The notes under the pieces are model-generated. The model was not told the origin of the DNA and ran no database searches. It saw nothing but the letters and a program-made list of their open reading frames with translations. From Planctomycetota bacterium (GTDB taxonomy: Bacteria; Planctomycetota; Phycisphaerae; Phycisphaerales; SM1A02), in contig QWPW01000009.1 in NCBI GenBank assembly GCA_003671025.1, positions 28,416 to 92,415 on the forward strand: a stretch of 64,000 bases of DNA. Direction: 5' to 3'. Position 1 is the first letter of the stretch. Each line of letters opens with the position of its first letter. A program made the translations under genes and the position numbers. Positions 1 to 7,975 of the stretch are shown piece after piece.

Positions 1-80
1 CAGGAGGCTGGCTCCCGCGCGCTCCTCAGCGCGATTCCGCCGGGCTCCCTTTTTTTTGAGGGCGCAATGCGCGTCGATTG
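1..80 (+). CDS. C-terminal fragment of an unidentified protein (partial)
   Basis: Frame 1 is open from the window edge to a TGA at 78-80 and reads as a plausible protein end (…AIPPGSLFFEGAMRVD). Frames 2 and 3 also close within the first 85 bases, so the choice of frame rests on residue composition and on the strong rightward terminator at 172-212 that would end its transcript. The family cannot be identified from 26 residues. Confidence 0.35.
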
Positions 81-90
81 AATGACGGAA

Positions 91-123
91 ACGTGCGAAC
101 GACGTGCGAATGACGTGCGAACA
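91..123. repeat. three tandem 11-bp units
   Basis: The unit acgtgcgaacg occurs three times head to tail at 91-101, 102-112 and 113-123, with single-base differences at the end of each unit. It lies between the partial gene and its terminator and has no open frame of note. Confidence 0.75.
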
Positions 124-171
124 GCACACCTACAGCGCATTCATCTCCCACAACTTCAAGAATGTGCATTC

Positions 172-212
172 GATTGACCGACGGCGCGGAAACCGTCGGT
201 CGATCTTTTTTT
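172..212 (+). terminator. strong intrinsic terminator
   Basis: A 13-bp stem (gattgaccgacgg paired with ccgtcggtcgatc, one T-G wobble) with an 8-nt loop is followed directly by seven T residues. It should end rightward transcription coming from outside the window. Confidence 0.85.
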
Positions 213-230
213 GTGCCTCGAGGTCGGCGC

Positions 231-280
231 CCTGATCGAGCTTGATCAGACGTGATCAAACCTGATCAAACCTGATCAAT
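231..280. repeat. five 10-bp phased TGATC(A) units
   Basis: Five consecutive 10-mers each contain TGATC at the same register (cctgatcgag, cttgatcaga, cgtgatcaaa, cctgatcaaa, cctgatcaat). The array lies immediately downstream of the stop codon of the leftward gene ending at 288. The same type of array recurs at 10401-10450. Confidence 0.85.
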
Positions 281-287
281 TTTTGCA

Positions 288-1223
288 TCAGCCTTCGAGG
301 GAAGCGAAGCGATTCCACGCGGGGCGATCAAACGTGAAGAGTTGTCCCGCGCGATGGGGAACGTCGCGCTCAAAGATGGGCAACGCGCGGATTGGACCCT
401 TCGCGATGATCTCCTGGAACTGGCGACGAAAGTTGCCGCGATCCAAAGGCGCACCCAACAGTCGCTCGTACAACGCGCGCAGCGATGAGAGCGGAAAGGG
501 ATCAGGAAGCAACGCGACAAAAATCGGGATGTCGATGCCGCTGCTGTTGGCTTCGACTTTGCTCGCACTCGGCGCAGCAGCGGCTGCGGGAACTTCGTTT
601 CGCGCGCCATTGGCCGCGTCGATGGTGGCAAGCCCAGCCTCGAGCGGACTGCGCGCCGCGAAGCCGTCAGTCTTGCGAAAGAGCACGTGCCGCGGCAGCA
701 ATCGTCGCGTGAGAGCGTCGGCGAGTGTTGCGTCAAGAAACGCTTCGAACGCGCAGGCCAGCAGTGAACGCGTGCCGTCATCGAGCTCAGGCAGCGCGGA
801 AAGCGGCACGAAATGCTCGTTTGCTTCGAGTGACTCAATGGCGCCGTGCACTGCGACGACCGGACGCGCAATCGCCCACGACACGATGCACATACGCGCG
901 CGTGCGGGCGCATCCTTGTTCACGCTCAAGATCACGCGCACGCCTGCGCGGCTCATGCGCATCACATCGCGCAGCGAGACCGCGGAGTTGGCCGCGTCTC
1001 GCGCGGCAGCGTCGAGTCCCGCATCACCGGCTTCAGCGTTGGGCGCGCGCTGAGGAATGGCGCGCACACCATGACCGTCACGCGGAAGCCCCACACACAA
1101 CTCATCGCGCACCACACGAAATACCACCGTGGAACATGCAACATCAAACGCTGCAGACACAGAATCGTCCCGTTGCAAAGGGAGGGTGCGGGACAAAGAC
1201 GAAGGGACGGACCCGAGTGACAT
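288..1223 (-). CDS. Nudix-like/NrtR-type protein with C-terminal winged helix
   Basis: The 311-residue product has a Nudix-like N-terminal strand pattern (VVFRVVRDELCVGLPRD near residues 31-47) and, over the last ~70 residues, the winged-helix block typical of NrtR-type and related Nudix proteins (FPLSSLRALYERLLG, then LDRGNFRRQF). The canonical Nudix box GX5EX7REUXEEXGU is not visible, so hydrolase activity is doubtful. By family precedent it would bind DNA and sense a nucleotide ligand, but the ligand is unknown. I chose the ATG at 1223 because upstream codons in frame overlap the divergent gene beginning at 1281. The 57-nt gap between the two starts is a likely shared promoter region. Confidence 0.65.
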   Translation of the reverse strand: MSLGSVPSSLSRTLPLQRDDSVSAAFDVACSTVVFRVVRDELCVGLPRDGHGVRAIPQRAPNAEAGDAGLDAAARDAANSAVSLRDVMRMSRAGVRVILSVNKDAPARARMCIVSWAIARPVVAVHGAIESLEANEHFVPLSALPELDDGTRSLLACAFEAFLDATLADALTRRLLPRHVLFRKTDGFAARSPLEAGLATIDAANGARNEVPAAAAAPSASKVEANSSGIDIPIFVALLPDPFPLSSLRALYERLLGAPLDRGNFRRQFQEIIAKGPIRALPIFERDVPHRAGQLFTFDRPAWNRFASLEG

Positions 1224-1280
1224 GGTTCGATGATAGGGCGAAGCAGCACCTGTTGCGGGTATGCTCGGGTTGGAGAACAC

Positions 1281-1865
1281 ATGCCCGAGTCCGCACATTT
1301 GCAGCGCATTTTCCTTGTTCGTCACGGCGAAACCGAGTGGAGTCTTAACGGACGCCACACGTCAATTACAGACATCCCGCTCACCGCGGAAGGCGAACGA
1401 CGCGCCGCATTGCTTGCGTTCACCTTCGCCAAGCAACCGTTCGCATTAGTGTTGACCAGCCCGCGACAGCGCGCGTTGCGCACGTGCGAACTCACGGGTC
1501 TCCTCGACAACGCGCAGCGCACCGAAGATCTCGCAGAGTGGAACTATGGCGACTACGAAGGTCTGACCACGATTGAGATTCGCGCGACTGTTCCCGACTG
1601 GACGATTTTTCACGACGGCGTGCCCGGTGGTGAAACCGCTGAGGATGTAGGAGCGCGCGTGCGTCGCGTGGTCGATCGCTGCATTGCGGCGAAAGGCGAC
1701 TGCATCATCTTTGCGCACGGGCATGTGCTGCGGGTCCTCACCGCGGTTTGGCTGCGCTTCGCCGCGGAAGATGGCGAGCGGTTTCTTCTCGAGACTGGCA
1801 CCGTTTCCATCCTCGGCTTTGAGCGCGACACTCGTGTAATCCGTATGTGGAACGCTCGCCCGTAA
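1281..1865 (+). CDS. histidine phosphatase family protein (phosphoglycerate mutase-like)
   Basis: The 194-residue protein begins LQRIFLVRHGETEW, the RHG catalytic motif of the histidine phosphatase superfamily, with the phospho-accepting His at about residue 15. The second catalytic His lies in IIFAHGHVLRVL, and an acid residue (LAEWNYGDYEG) sits between them as in PhoE/GpmB/CobC-type enzymes. It is a cytoplasmic phosphatase of unknown substrate; the length fits the small PhoE-like group. It diverges from the Nudix-like gene, so the two might be co-regulated. Confidence 0.85.
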   Translation: MPESAHLQRIFLVRHGETEWSLNGRHTSITDIPLTAEGERRAALLAFTFAKQPFALVLTSPRQRALRTCELTGLLDNAQRTEDLAEWNYGDYEGLTTIEIRATVPDWTIFHDGVPGGETAEDVGARVRRVVDRCIAAKGDCIIFAHGHVLRVLTAVWLRFAAEDGERFLLETGTVSILGFERDTRVIRMWNARP

Positions 1866-2115
1866 CCGCTTCGCGCTCGCAGCAAGGCGGCGCGGGGGGG
1901 AGTGGTTTTCGGACGGCTGGAATTCACCCCCCGCGAGCGACCCCGCGTGAGGCGCTCTCAGGGCGGTCGCGCCTCGATCAGCGATGGTGGCGGTAAACAC
2001 GATCTCACCGTTTTGCCGCAAAGATAAGCGGGTTTCCGTGCGTTTTCACGCAGGGGCGTAATCGTATGACAACAATGCGAGGCTCCGAAAATCCGCCGAT
2101 CTGAGGGAAGGTCCC

Positions 2116-2748
2116 ATGCTGCTCCGTGACTACACGCTCGCTCACTCTCGCACCAAAGTCCGTGGCATTTTTTGTCTCGAGACCGACTGGTCGGAGGTTC
2201 GCACTTCGCCTTCCGTTGAGCCGATGCTTGAGTTGCTCAAGCGTTCGCCACTCACGATCCCGTTTGTGCATCGCAACGTCGTCACCACCGACACGCTCGC
2301 GTACTACATCGGGAAGTGGGCGCAGAAGCGTCACGACGATTACCCGATTCTCTATCTCGCATTTCACGGCATTCAGGGCGAAGTGCAGTTTGGAGATTTG
2401 CGTCGCCGCACCGCCCGCGTGACGCTCGATCAACTCGAAGAATCGCTGCGTGGGAAATGTGCTGGCCGCGTGATCCACTTCGGTTCGTGCGGAACACTGG
2501 GCGTCAGCTTGCGTCGCATGCGTCGATTCGTCGAGGAAACTGGCGCGCTCGCGGTGAGCGGTTACGAGAAGGACATTGATTGGGTGCGCTCTGCGGCGCT
2601 TGATTTCTCGTACTTCGCGAGCATTCAGCAGAACACGATGACCGTGCCTGGTCTGCGCGCAGTCCGTCGGCGTGTGCTGTTGCGCCACGGTCGCGAAGTG
2701 CGATCGCTTGCGTTTCGCTTCGCGTTGCGCGAAGCGCGTCCGCGCTAA
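2116..2748 (+). CDS. possible caspase-like (His/Cys) protein, DUF6642-like
   Basis: The 210-residue cytoplasmic protein has LYLAFHGIQGEVQFGD with His84 and VIHFGSCGTLGV with Cys125. Each follows a hydrophobic beta strand, the spacing and setting of the His-Cys dyad of clan CD (caspase/CHAT/gingipain) proteases. The N-terminus RGIFCLETDW and the segment SVEPMLELL recall a conserved family that I believe is catalogued as DUF6642. No partner gene, transmembrane segment or effector domain is fused. The protease assignment is inference from the dyad; the family has no function I can state. It is convergent with the DEAD-box helicase, 30 nt apart. Confidence 0.7.
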   Translation: MLLRDYTLAHSRTKVRGIFCLETDWSEVRTSPSVEPMLELLKRSPLTIPFVHRNVVTTDTLAYYIGKWAQKRHDDYPILYLAFHGIQGEVQFGDLRRRTARVTLDQLEESLRGKCAGRVIHFGSCGTLGVSLRRMRRFVEETGALAVSGYEKDIDWVRSAALDFSYFASIQQNTMTVPGLRAVRRRVLLRHGREVRSLAFRFALREARPR

Positions 2749-2778
2749 AACCTCTTCGCTTCGAGTGCGACGCGTCGA

Positions 2779-4242
2779 TTACTTCGCGCGTCGCACGCCG
2801 CCGCCGGGCTTCTCGCCTTTGGTGATCGGCGTGTTGGAACGCGTGCCGCGCAGTTGCGTCGAGTCGTGTCGAGGCGCCTTCAACTTGCGCAGACGAGATG
2901 CTTCCTTGAGTCGCTTGGCCGCGGCCTTCTCGGCGCGCTCTTTGGCCTCGATGGTGGCGATGACTTTGGACTCTTCGTACTTCCTGTTGTCGTGGCGCTT
3001 GCGATCGGTATCGCGCATAAAGCCGGACACATCTTCCGGCACTTTCACTGAGTCCCAATCGGGCTGCGCGAGCGAGACGACGTTTTCCCAACGATGGCGT
3101 TCTTCAGGCGAAACAAAGGTGATACTCGCACCATCGCCGCCACCGTGACCTGCGCGACCAACGCGATGGATCCACTCTTCGGGTGAGACGGGCACGTCGT
3201 AATTGACGACCAAGCGAATCCCCGGCACATGCAATCCGCGCGCGGCAACATCGGTGGCCACCAACACACGACAGCGTCCGTGGGAAAAACTTTCCAAGGC
3301 CTTGTCGCGTTGCAATTGCGAGCGATCACCGTGAACCACGACGGTCGACACTTCATGTTTGCGCAGCGCGCCCGCAACCCATCCCGTGCGTCGACGACTG
3401 GCGCAATACACCACGATGCCGCGGCTCAAGTCTTCGCGCGCCAACAACGAAAGCAACGCAGGCGTCTTGAGCTCTTCATCCACAAGCATGCGTTGATGGG
3501 TGAGATGCGCCGCCGCAGTGTTGCGCACTCCGACTTCGAGTTTGCGCGGCTTGTTCAGAAGCTTGTGCACAAGATCTTCGACTTGCTTAGGCAATGTCGC
3601 GGAAAGCAGCCATTTCGCGCGGCCTTCGGGCGCTCGCGAGAGAACCCATTCGACTTGCGGCAAGAAGCCCATGTCGAGCATGCGGTCCGCTTCATCGCAC
3701 ACGACGTAGAGCAAATGCGCGAGCGTCATCGCGTCGAGATCAACCAATTCGCGCGCGCGTCCTGGAGTCGCCACCACAATGTCAACGCCCTTCTTGAGCG
3801 CATCGACTTGGGGCGCCAACGCGACCTTTCCATACGCGGCCAACACGCGCAGCAGCGAGCCGCGCGTGAGCAAGCGAATCTCTTCGGCGACTTGTTGTGC
3901 GAGTTCGCGCGTGGGAACCAACACCAACGCGCGCAGGCGATTGCGGGCATCGCGCCGTCTTCCACCAGTCTCGACAGGCTTGTGTCGCAGCAGTAATTCT
4001 GCGAGCGGAATGCCATACGCGAGTGTCTTGCCCGTGCCTGTTGGCGCGAGGCCGATCAAGTCACGGCTGCGAAAGTGATCGCCCGATTCGTTGGGCATCA
4101 GCGCGGCAGGGATGAATTCAGCTTGAATCGGCGTCGGCGCCGTGAAGCTCATCTCCTTGATGCCGCGGAGGACGAGTCGATGGAGCGTGTCGGGAAACGC
4201 GGCGCCTGCCGCAGATGGATTGCCTTCAGTTGGTGCGGTCAC
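2779..4242 (-). CDS. DEAD-box RNA helicase
   Basis: All core motifs are readable in order: Q motif (PTPIQAEFIP), I (APTGTGKT), Ia (PTRELAQQ), Ib (TPGR), II (DEAD within VCDEADRMLDMGF), III (LLSATLP), V (ATDVAARGLHVPG) and VI (HRVGRAG). A basic Lys/Arg-rich tail of ~80 residues follows, ending HDSTQLRGTRSNTP…RRAK, likely an RNA-binding extension. By family it unwinds short RNA duplexes in ribosome assembly or mRNA decay. At 487 residues it is close to RhlE-type proteins. GTG at 4242 is preferred to the TTG at 4260 because the divergent gene starts at 4260/4269. Confidence 0.93.
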   Translation of the reverse strand: MTAPTEGNPSAAGAAFPDTLHRLVLRGIKEMSFTAPTPIQAEFIPAALMPNESGDHFRSRDLIGLAPTGTGKTLAYGIPLAELLLRHKPVETGGRRRDARNRLRALVLVPTRELAQQVAEEIRLLTRGSLLRVLAAYGKVALAPQVDALKKGVDIVVATPGRARELVDLDAMTLAHLLYVVCDEADRMLDMGFLPQVEWVLSRAPEGRAKWLLSATLPKQVEDLVHKLLNKPRKLEVGVRNTAAAHLTHQRMLVDEELKTPALLSLLAREDLSRGIVVYCASRRRTGWVAGALRKHEVSTVVVHGDRSQLQRDKALESFSHGRCRVLVATDVAARGLHVPGIRLVVNYDVPVSPEEWIHRVGRAGHGGGDGASITFVSPEERHRWENVVSLAQPDWDSVKVPEDVSGFMRDTDRKRHDNRKYEESKVIATIEAKERAEKAAAKRLKEASRLRKLKAPRHDSTQLRGTRSNTPITKGEKPGGGVRRAK

Positions 4243-4268
4243 TCGGCGAGTATCGCACAATGCGTGCC

Positions 4269-4889
4269 ATGTCGATTCCGCGCGTTCGCTTGGACTGGTC
4301 TCTTCGAGTCACTCGTCTCATCATCGCGTGCGTGGCGGCTTCGCTGGTCACGACGGGGCTGACCGTGATTCCACCGTGGTGGCATGAACGGGGAAGTGGC
4401 GCGCAGATCACGCAAATCTTCCGTGGTCATCATGGATGGTGGAGCGCGCGCGACGAAGTTTTTGCGATGCGTTGGTCGAATCTGCAGTTGATGCAAGAGA
4501 CGCTCGGAAGCCCGATCGATGCGGGAGAACTTCCCGCGTGGGCGGAGCCGCCGCCGCCGCCGTATCCGCAATCAGACTTCTATCGCGTGGCCACACTCGC
4601 GGTCGGATGGCCCTTTCCCACGCGCACCTTTCGTTGGGTCGCGCCGAGCCACGAGCACAACTTTCCTATCGCGGCGGAGCTAGACGACGCAGACACAAGC
4701 ATCGTGTACGCCGCCGAAGATGCGCGCACACATGTGCGTGCGGGCGGACCAACGCAGAGCGCGTGGTTGTGGAGCGGCATCGGCTTTGATGTGGCGTTTT
4801 TCACCGGCCTCATCGTGGGGCCGGGAGCACTGTTGGTGCGCGGACTGCGTTATTTCATGCGCGGTAAGCGCATCGTCGCTGTCGCGTGA
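4269..4889 (+). CDS. membrane-anchored protein of unknown function
   Basis: The 206-residue protein has one hydrophobic segment near residues 15-35 (RLIIACVAASLVTTGLTVI) and another near 170-190 (IGFDVAFFTGLIVGPGALLV), with about 130 residues between them that are probably periplasmic. The central part is Trp/Pro-rich and includes a run of proline (EPPPPPYPQ). ATG at 4269 is used, but an in-frame ATG at 4260 is equally possible. I do not recognise a family. It diverges from the helicase with almost no intergenic space. Confidence 0.7.
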   Translation: MSIPRVRLDWSLRVTRLIIACVAASLVTTGLTVIPPWWHERGSGAQITQIFRGHHGWWSARDEVFAMRWSNLQLMQETLGSPIDAGELPAWAEPPPPPYPQSDFYRVATLAVGWPFPTRTFRWVAPSHEHNFPIAAELDDADTSIVYAAEDARTHVRAGGPTQSAWLWSGIGFDVAFFTGLIVGPGALLVRGLRYFMRGKRIVAVA

Positions 4890-4895
4890 GTGCGA

Positions 4896-5168
4896 TTACT
4901 CCGCAGGCAACAGCGGCAGCACAACAAGCACAAGCAGATAGAGCCCAACGGCGATACCCACGATGACGCCGACGATTTGCGTCGTCATCCACGCAACATC
5001 ACGCGGCCATCGAGCAAGGTCATGCGTGCGAATCGATTTGTACGACATCGCTACGCCAAGAGCCATCGGCAACACCAGCAGCCACCACCACACTTGCACA
5101 AGCGGAGCAGGCTGAAGAAACGGCGTCCACGCAAGGGTTGACATCAAGTGTGCGGCGCTCTGCGTCAT
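4896..5168 (-). CDS. small membrane protein
   Basis: The 90-residue protein has two transmembrane segments, about residues 23-43 (LVQVWWWLLVLPMALGVAM) and 61-88 (MTTQIVGVIVGIAVGLYLLVLVVLPLL), joined by a charged cytoplasmic-type loop (YKSIRTHDLARWPRD). Its ATG overlaps the stop of the upstream DUF6677-like gene by 4 nt, so the pair is translationally coupled. It is likely a conserved planctomycete accessory membrane protein; no function can be assigned. Confidence 0.75.
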   Translation of the reverse strand: MTQSAAHLMSTLAWTPFLQPAPLVQVWWWLLVLPMALGVAMSYKSIRTHDLARWPRDVAWMTTQIVGVIVGIAVGLYLLVLVVLPLLPAE

Positions 5169-5698
5169 TGCGCGCCTCCCACAGAAATCGAGTTGGCCGC
5201 AGGCTTCGCGCGAGCGTCTTCGCTGCGTCGTCCGCTGCCGATGACTTCATCACTCTTTGGTTCGCGCACCGCGGCGTCAAGTATCACGCAAATGTTCATC
5301 AGGCCCGCGAGAAACACGAGCAGCGTTCCAAACTCATTCGCGTGCGCGACTCCTTTGAATGTGCTCGCGATCACTTTCGGCGCACCAGGAGGCGCGGCCA
5401 TTTCGATCATGGGCGCGGCCGAACCAGACTTGAGCTGCGAGTCATTCACGAAGCTGGCCACGAAGGCAATCGGTCCACAGCCCGCTTGGCCGACGAACCA
5501 AAGTCGATCTTCGGTGCGGTCCACACAATCCACGCCGCCTACAAGTACGCCGCTCAAGAACAGGAAAAGCACGCCAGTCATGGCGTAGACGCCGCGGCGA
5601 GTGTTGCCCGCCACGATGTGACCAAGGCCAGGAAAAATCCACCCTAAGAGGGCCCCAAGGGGGCGAAAGGCGGTTTCGGTAGAACTGGAATCAGGCAA
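5165..5698 (-). CDS. DUF6677-like membrane protein
   Basis: The 177-residue protein starts with RPLGALLGWIFPGLGHIVAGNTRRGVYA, the small-residue pattern with LGH that marks a family common in planctomycetes (I believe DUF6677). It has about three to four hydrophobic segments, two near the N-terminus (residues 12-55) and others in the middle and at 125-145 (TLLVFLAGLMNICVILDAA). The C-terminus is a charged cytoplasmic tail. The start is a TTG at 5698. It is co-transcribed with the small membrane protein downstream through an ATGA overlap. Function is unknown. Confidence 0.75.
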   Translation of the reverse strand: MPDSSSTETAFRPLGALLGWIFPGLGHIVAGNTRRGVYAMTGVLFLFLSGVLVGGVDCVDRTEDRLWFVGQAGCGPIAFVASFVNDSQLKSGSAAPMIEMAAPPGAPKVIASTFKGVAHANEFGTLLVFLAGLMNICVILDAAVREPKSDEVIGSGRRSEDARAKPAANSISVGGAQ

Positions 5699-5880
5699 CG
5701 GTGGTCTCAGGTGCGCGGTGGCGCGTCAGCGGTTTTGGCTTGGTTTTGCCGTGGTTCTTGGTTGGCGCGTTTGGATTGGCTGAAGTCGCCCATCGTCGCG
5801 GCCGATAGGGTCGACAGTGTAGCGCTCGCGGTGTGCCGCGCCTTCGCGTGTGCACGTTGAGCCTCTGCCACGGAGTTGTC

Positions 5881-6345
5881 ATGTCACACGATGAGTCCAC
5901 GAATCCCAGTTCTGAGTTTGACCCACACGCGGCAGAGTTGCACGCGATTGATCCGCGCTCAGACAGCGTGGTTGATCGACGCGTTGGAATAGATCGACGC
6001 CTCGTTGAACCGCTCGAGCCGACAAATCTCGAGCGTCGTCGCGGTCCAGGCCGTCGATTGAGTGACTTCGTACGCGATGCCGAAGAAGGTGAGATGAACA
6101 AGGAGCAGTTCATGTTCTTGATGGCGATTGATGCCTTCAAGCGCGTGAATGGCAAGACGTTCCCTAGCTGGACGGACGTGTTGGAGATCGTGCGAAAGCT
6201 CGGCTATCGCAAGACGATGGCCAGCGAACTGAACCTCGGCGGCCGCGCCGAAGACTGGCACGAGCGCGCGGATGCGCCTTCAAACACCACGCATTCCGAT
6301 GATGGCACCGCAGTCGAGATCACTCCGCGTCGTCGCGTCGCATGA
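5881..6345 (+). CDS. conserved planctomycete protein, unknown function
   Basis: The 154-residue soluble protein has an Arg-rich middle (DRRVGIDRRL, ERRRGPGRRLSDF) and a well-ordered block at residues ~75-110 (EQFMFLMAIDAFKRVNGKTFPSWTDVLEIVRKLGYRK, quoted here in its key pieces EQFMFLMAIDAFK and FPSWTDVLEIVRKLGYRK). That block looks like a small helical, winged-helix-like domain. I recall similar blocks in other planctomycete proteins but no named function. The ATG at 5881 follows a long untranslated region shared with the divergent DUF6677-like gene. Confidence 0.75.
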   Translation: MSHDESTNPSSEFDPHAAELHAIDPRSDSVVDRRVGIDRRLVEPLEPTNLERRRGPGRRLSDFVRDAEEGEMNKEQFMFLMAIDAFKRVNGKTFPSWTDVLEIVRKLGYRKTMASELNLGGRAEDWHERADAPSNTTHSDDGTAVEITPRRRVA

Positions 6346-6484
6346 TGTGATGGGCGTTTCACGCAGGCCGCGGGATCGCTGAAGGCGACACGCCGTTCTC
6401 GATTTCACATCGCACCCGAATTGAATCCTCGCTTCGACAGGGCGACCGGAGCCGTGTCGTGCCGCGATGCATCTCCGGATTACC

Positions 6485-7168
6485 TCAGCCGAGGATGTCT
6501 TCCATGGTGTAGAGCCCGGCAGGTTTTCCTGCGAGCCACTTGGCCCCACGAAGCGCTCCCGCGGCGAATAGGTCACGGGTCACCGCTTGATGCATGATGT
6601 GGATTCTTTCCGAAGGACCCGCGAAACGAATCTCATGTTCGCCGATGGTGTCGCCGGCGCGAATCGCATGAATTTGCCTGTTTTCCAGCGACATTCCGCC
6701 ATCGACCAGTGCGCGTGCCAACGCAAGCGCGGTGCCTGATGGCGCATCTTTCTTGCGATCGTGATGACTCTCGATGATGTCGACTGACCAACCCGAAGGG
6801 CCAAGCAGTTCCGCGGCAAGGCGCGCCAAACGCTTCGTGACCGCAACTCCGAGCGAAGTATTCGGCGCGATGAGGACGGCAGAAATTTTTGCGAGCTCGC
6901 GCAGCGCGCCATCGACCTCGCGTGAGAGCCCGGTGGTACCCACGAGCAGCGCCGCACCAGTGGCCCGCGCGATGGAGATCGCGTTGCGTGTTCCTTCCTC
7001 ACTCGAGAAGTCGATGATCACATCAATCGTGCTGATTCGCGCCGATTCACTGCTGTTTTTAGCAGTGATGCGCGCGGCAACATGCACCGCATCATCATCA
7101 ATGGCCAACGCATCAATGCGTTGACCCATGCGTCCATCGGCTCCAACAAGTGCAAGGCGTGTGGTCAT
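6485..7168 (-). CDS. dapB: 4-hydroxy-tetrahydrodipicolinate reductase
   Basis: This enzyme reduces the cyclic product of DapA in lysine and diaminopimelate synthesis, using NAD(P)H in the cytoplasm. The N-terminus LALVGADGRMGQRI is the Rossmann dinucleotide site, VGTTG and APNTSLGVAVT are family signatures, and ESHHDRKKDAPSGTAL holds the catalytic His and Lys. The C-terminus (FAAGALRGAKWL…GLYTMEDILG) is typical. At 227 residues it is shorter than the E. coli enzyme (273) but complete. No other lys/dap gene is adjacent. Confidence 0.95.
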   Translation of the reverse strand: MTTRLALVGADGRMGQRIDALAIDDDAVHVAARITAKNSSESARISTIDVIIDFSSEEGTRNAISIARATGAALLVGTTGLSREVDGALRELAKISAVLIAPNTSLGVAVTKRLARLAAELLGPSGWSVDIIESHHDRKKDAPSGTALALARALVDGGMSLENRQIHAIRAGDTIGEHEIRFAGPSERIHIMHQAVTRDLFAAGALRGAKWLAGKPAGLYTMEDILG

Positions 7169-7248
7169 CGAATCAGATTCTGTATCAAGGGATCAACCAT
7201 CGCGTAGAGCACTTCATGCGTTTCATGTTGTAATTTTTGTCAAGTGCC

Positions 7249-7277
7249 TTTCGCACGCTGTCCGATGTGTGTATAAC
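7249..7277 (+). promoter_or_regulatory. candidate sigma-70-type promoter of the 31-residue basic protein
   Basis: TTTCGC at 7249-7254 and TATAAC at 7272-7277 are separated by 17 nt, 80 nt upstream of the start codon at 7358. The -10 element is good and the -35 weak. A short inverted repeat (tgaggta 7282-7288, tacctca 7311-7317) lies in the leader. Confidence 0.4.
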
Positions 7278-7357
7278 TACATGAGGTAGCAGTTCAGTTA
7301 CGCCGGCTGATACCTCACTCCGACCCAAGCGCGTAACCCATCCAAAGGATGATCACT

Positions 7358-7453
7358 ATGGCTGCAAAGAAGAAGGCCGCTAAGAAGGCCGCAAAGAAGA
7401 CTGCAAAGAAGACCGCGAAGAAGGCTGGCAAGAAAGCCGCCGCTAAGAAGTGA
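7358..7453 (+). CDS. 31-residue Lys/Ala-rich histone H1-like protein
   Basis: The peptide reads MAAKKKAAKKAAKKTAKK and continues in the same AAKK/TAKK repeat to the stop at 7451-7453. It consists only of Met, Ala, Lys, Thr and Gly. Such tails occur in bacterial H1-like and HU-extension proteins and bind DNA or RNA through charge; here the tail stands alone. A good promoter-like sequence lies upstream and a near-perfect terminator at 7477-7509 directly follows, so it is probably a real, independently transcribed and highly expressed small gene. A nucleoid role is inference. Confidence 0.8.
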   Translation: MAAKKKAAKKAAKKTAKKTAKKAGKKAAAKK

Positions 7454-7476
7454 GTCTCTCGCTTTGAACGATGCTT

Positions 7477-7509
7477 GGAGGCCGCCGCAAGGCGGCCTCC
7501 GGCATTTTT
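7477..7509 (+). terminator. intrinsic terminator of the Lys-rich gene
   Basis: A perfect 10-bp stem, ggaggccgcc paired with ggcggcctcc around a GCAA tetraloop (7477-7500), is followed by ggcattttta. It lies 24 nt after the stop codon. Confidence 0.85.
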
Positions 7510-7714
7510 AGGCTGTTTTATAGTGGTTTGCGGCGCGTTGCAGAAATGGCTTGCGCGTATCATCGCCGCCCTCGCACGCAGCGTGCGACTTCATTCAACA
7601 ATGCGCACTGCGCAACGCCATCTTCATCACATCACACACGACGCATGATTGTTGCGTGACGTTCGTGTGCGAACAGTGAGCGATGCGCGTGTGAACTCAA
7701 AGAGAATTCGCTTC

Positions 7715-7975
7715 ATGGCACACGTCATCACTGAACCTTGCATCGGAACCAAGGACACCGCCTGCGTCGAAGTTTGCCCCGTCGACTGCATCCATCCGAC
7801 AAAAAAAGCGGGCGACCATGGTGCCGCAGTCCAGCTCTACATCGACCCCGATACCTGTATCGATTGCGGTCTGTGCGTAGACGAGTGTCCTGTGCAGGCG
7901 ATCTTTCCACAGGACGACGTGCCTGCTGAGTGGCACAAGTACATCCAGATCAACATTGATCACTTCAAAAAGTGA
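7715..7975 (+). CDS. 7Fe (3Fe-4S/4Fe-4S) ferredoxin
   Basis: The 86-residue protein has Cys at 9, 17, 21, 25, 48, 51, 54 and 58. The spacing CX7CX3CP at the N-terminus and CIDCGLCVDECP later is that of seven-iron ferredoxins of the Azotobacter FdI/Thermus type. By that precedent Cys9, 17 and 58 would hold the 3Fe-4S cluster and Cys21, 48, 51 and 54 the 4Fe-4S cluster. It is a soluble low-potential electron carrier. The ATG at 7715 is chosen because the conserved start MAHVITEPC is intact from there. A hairpin repeat begins at its stop codon. Confidence 0.95.
   Translation: MAHVITEPCIGTKDTACVEVCPVDCIHPTKKAGDHGAAVQLYIDPDTCIDCGLCVDECPVQAIFPQDDVPAEWHKYIQINIDHFKK

Noticed and set aside
26..259. 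77-codon leftward frame at the window start.
   Set aside because: It runs across the terminator and the repeats and has no protein-like features.
231..280. TGATC array as a replication origin or CRISPR.
   Set aside because: No dnaA-box-like 9-mers or AT-rich unwinding element, and the 10-bp contiguous units have no spacers as a CRISPR would.
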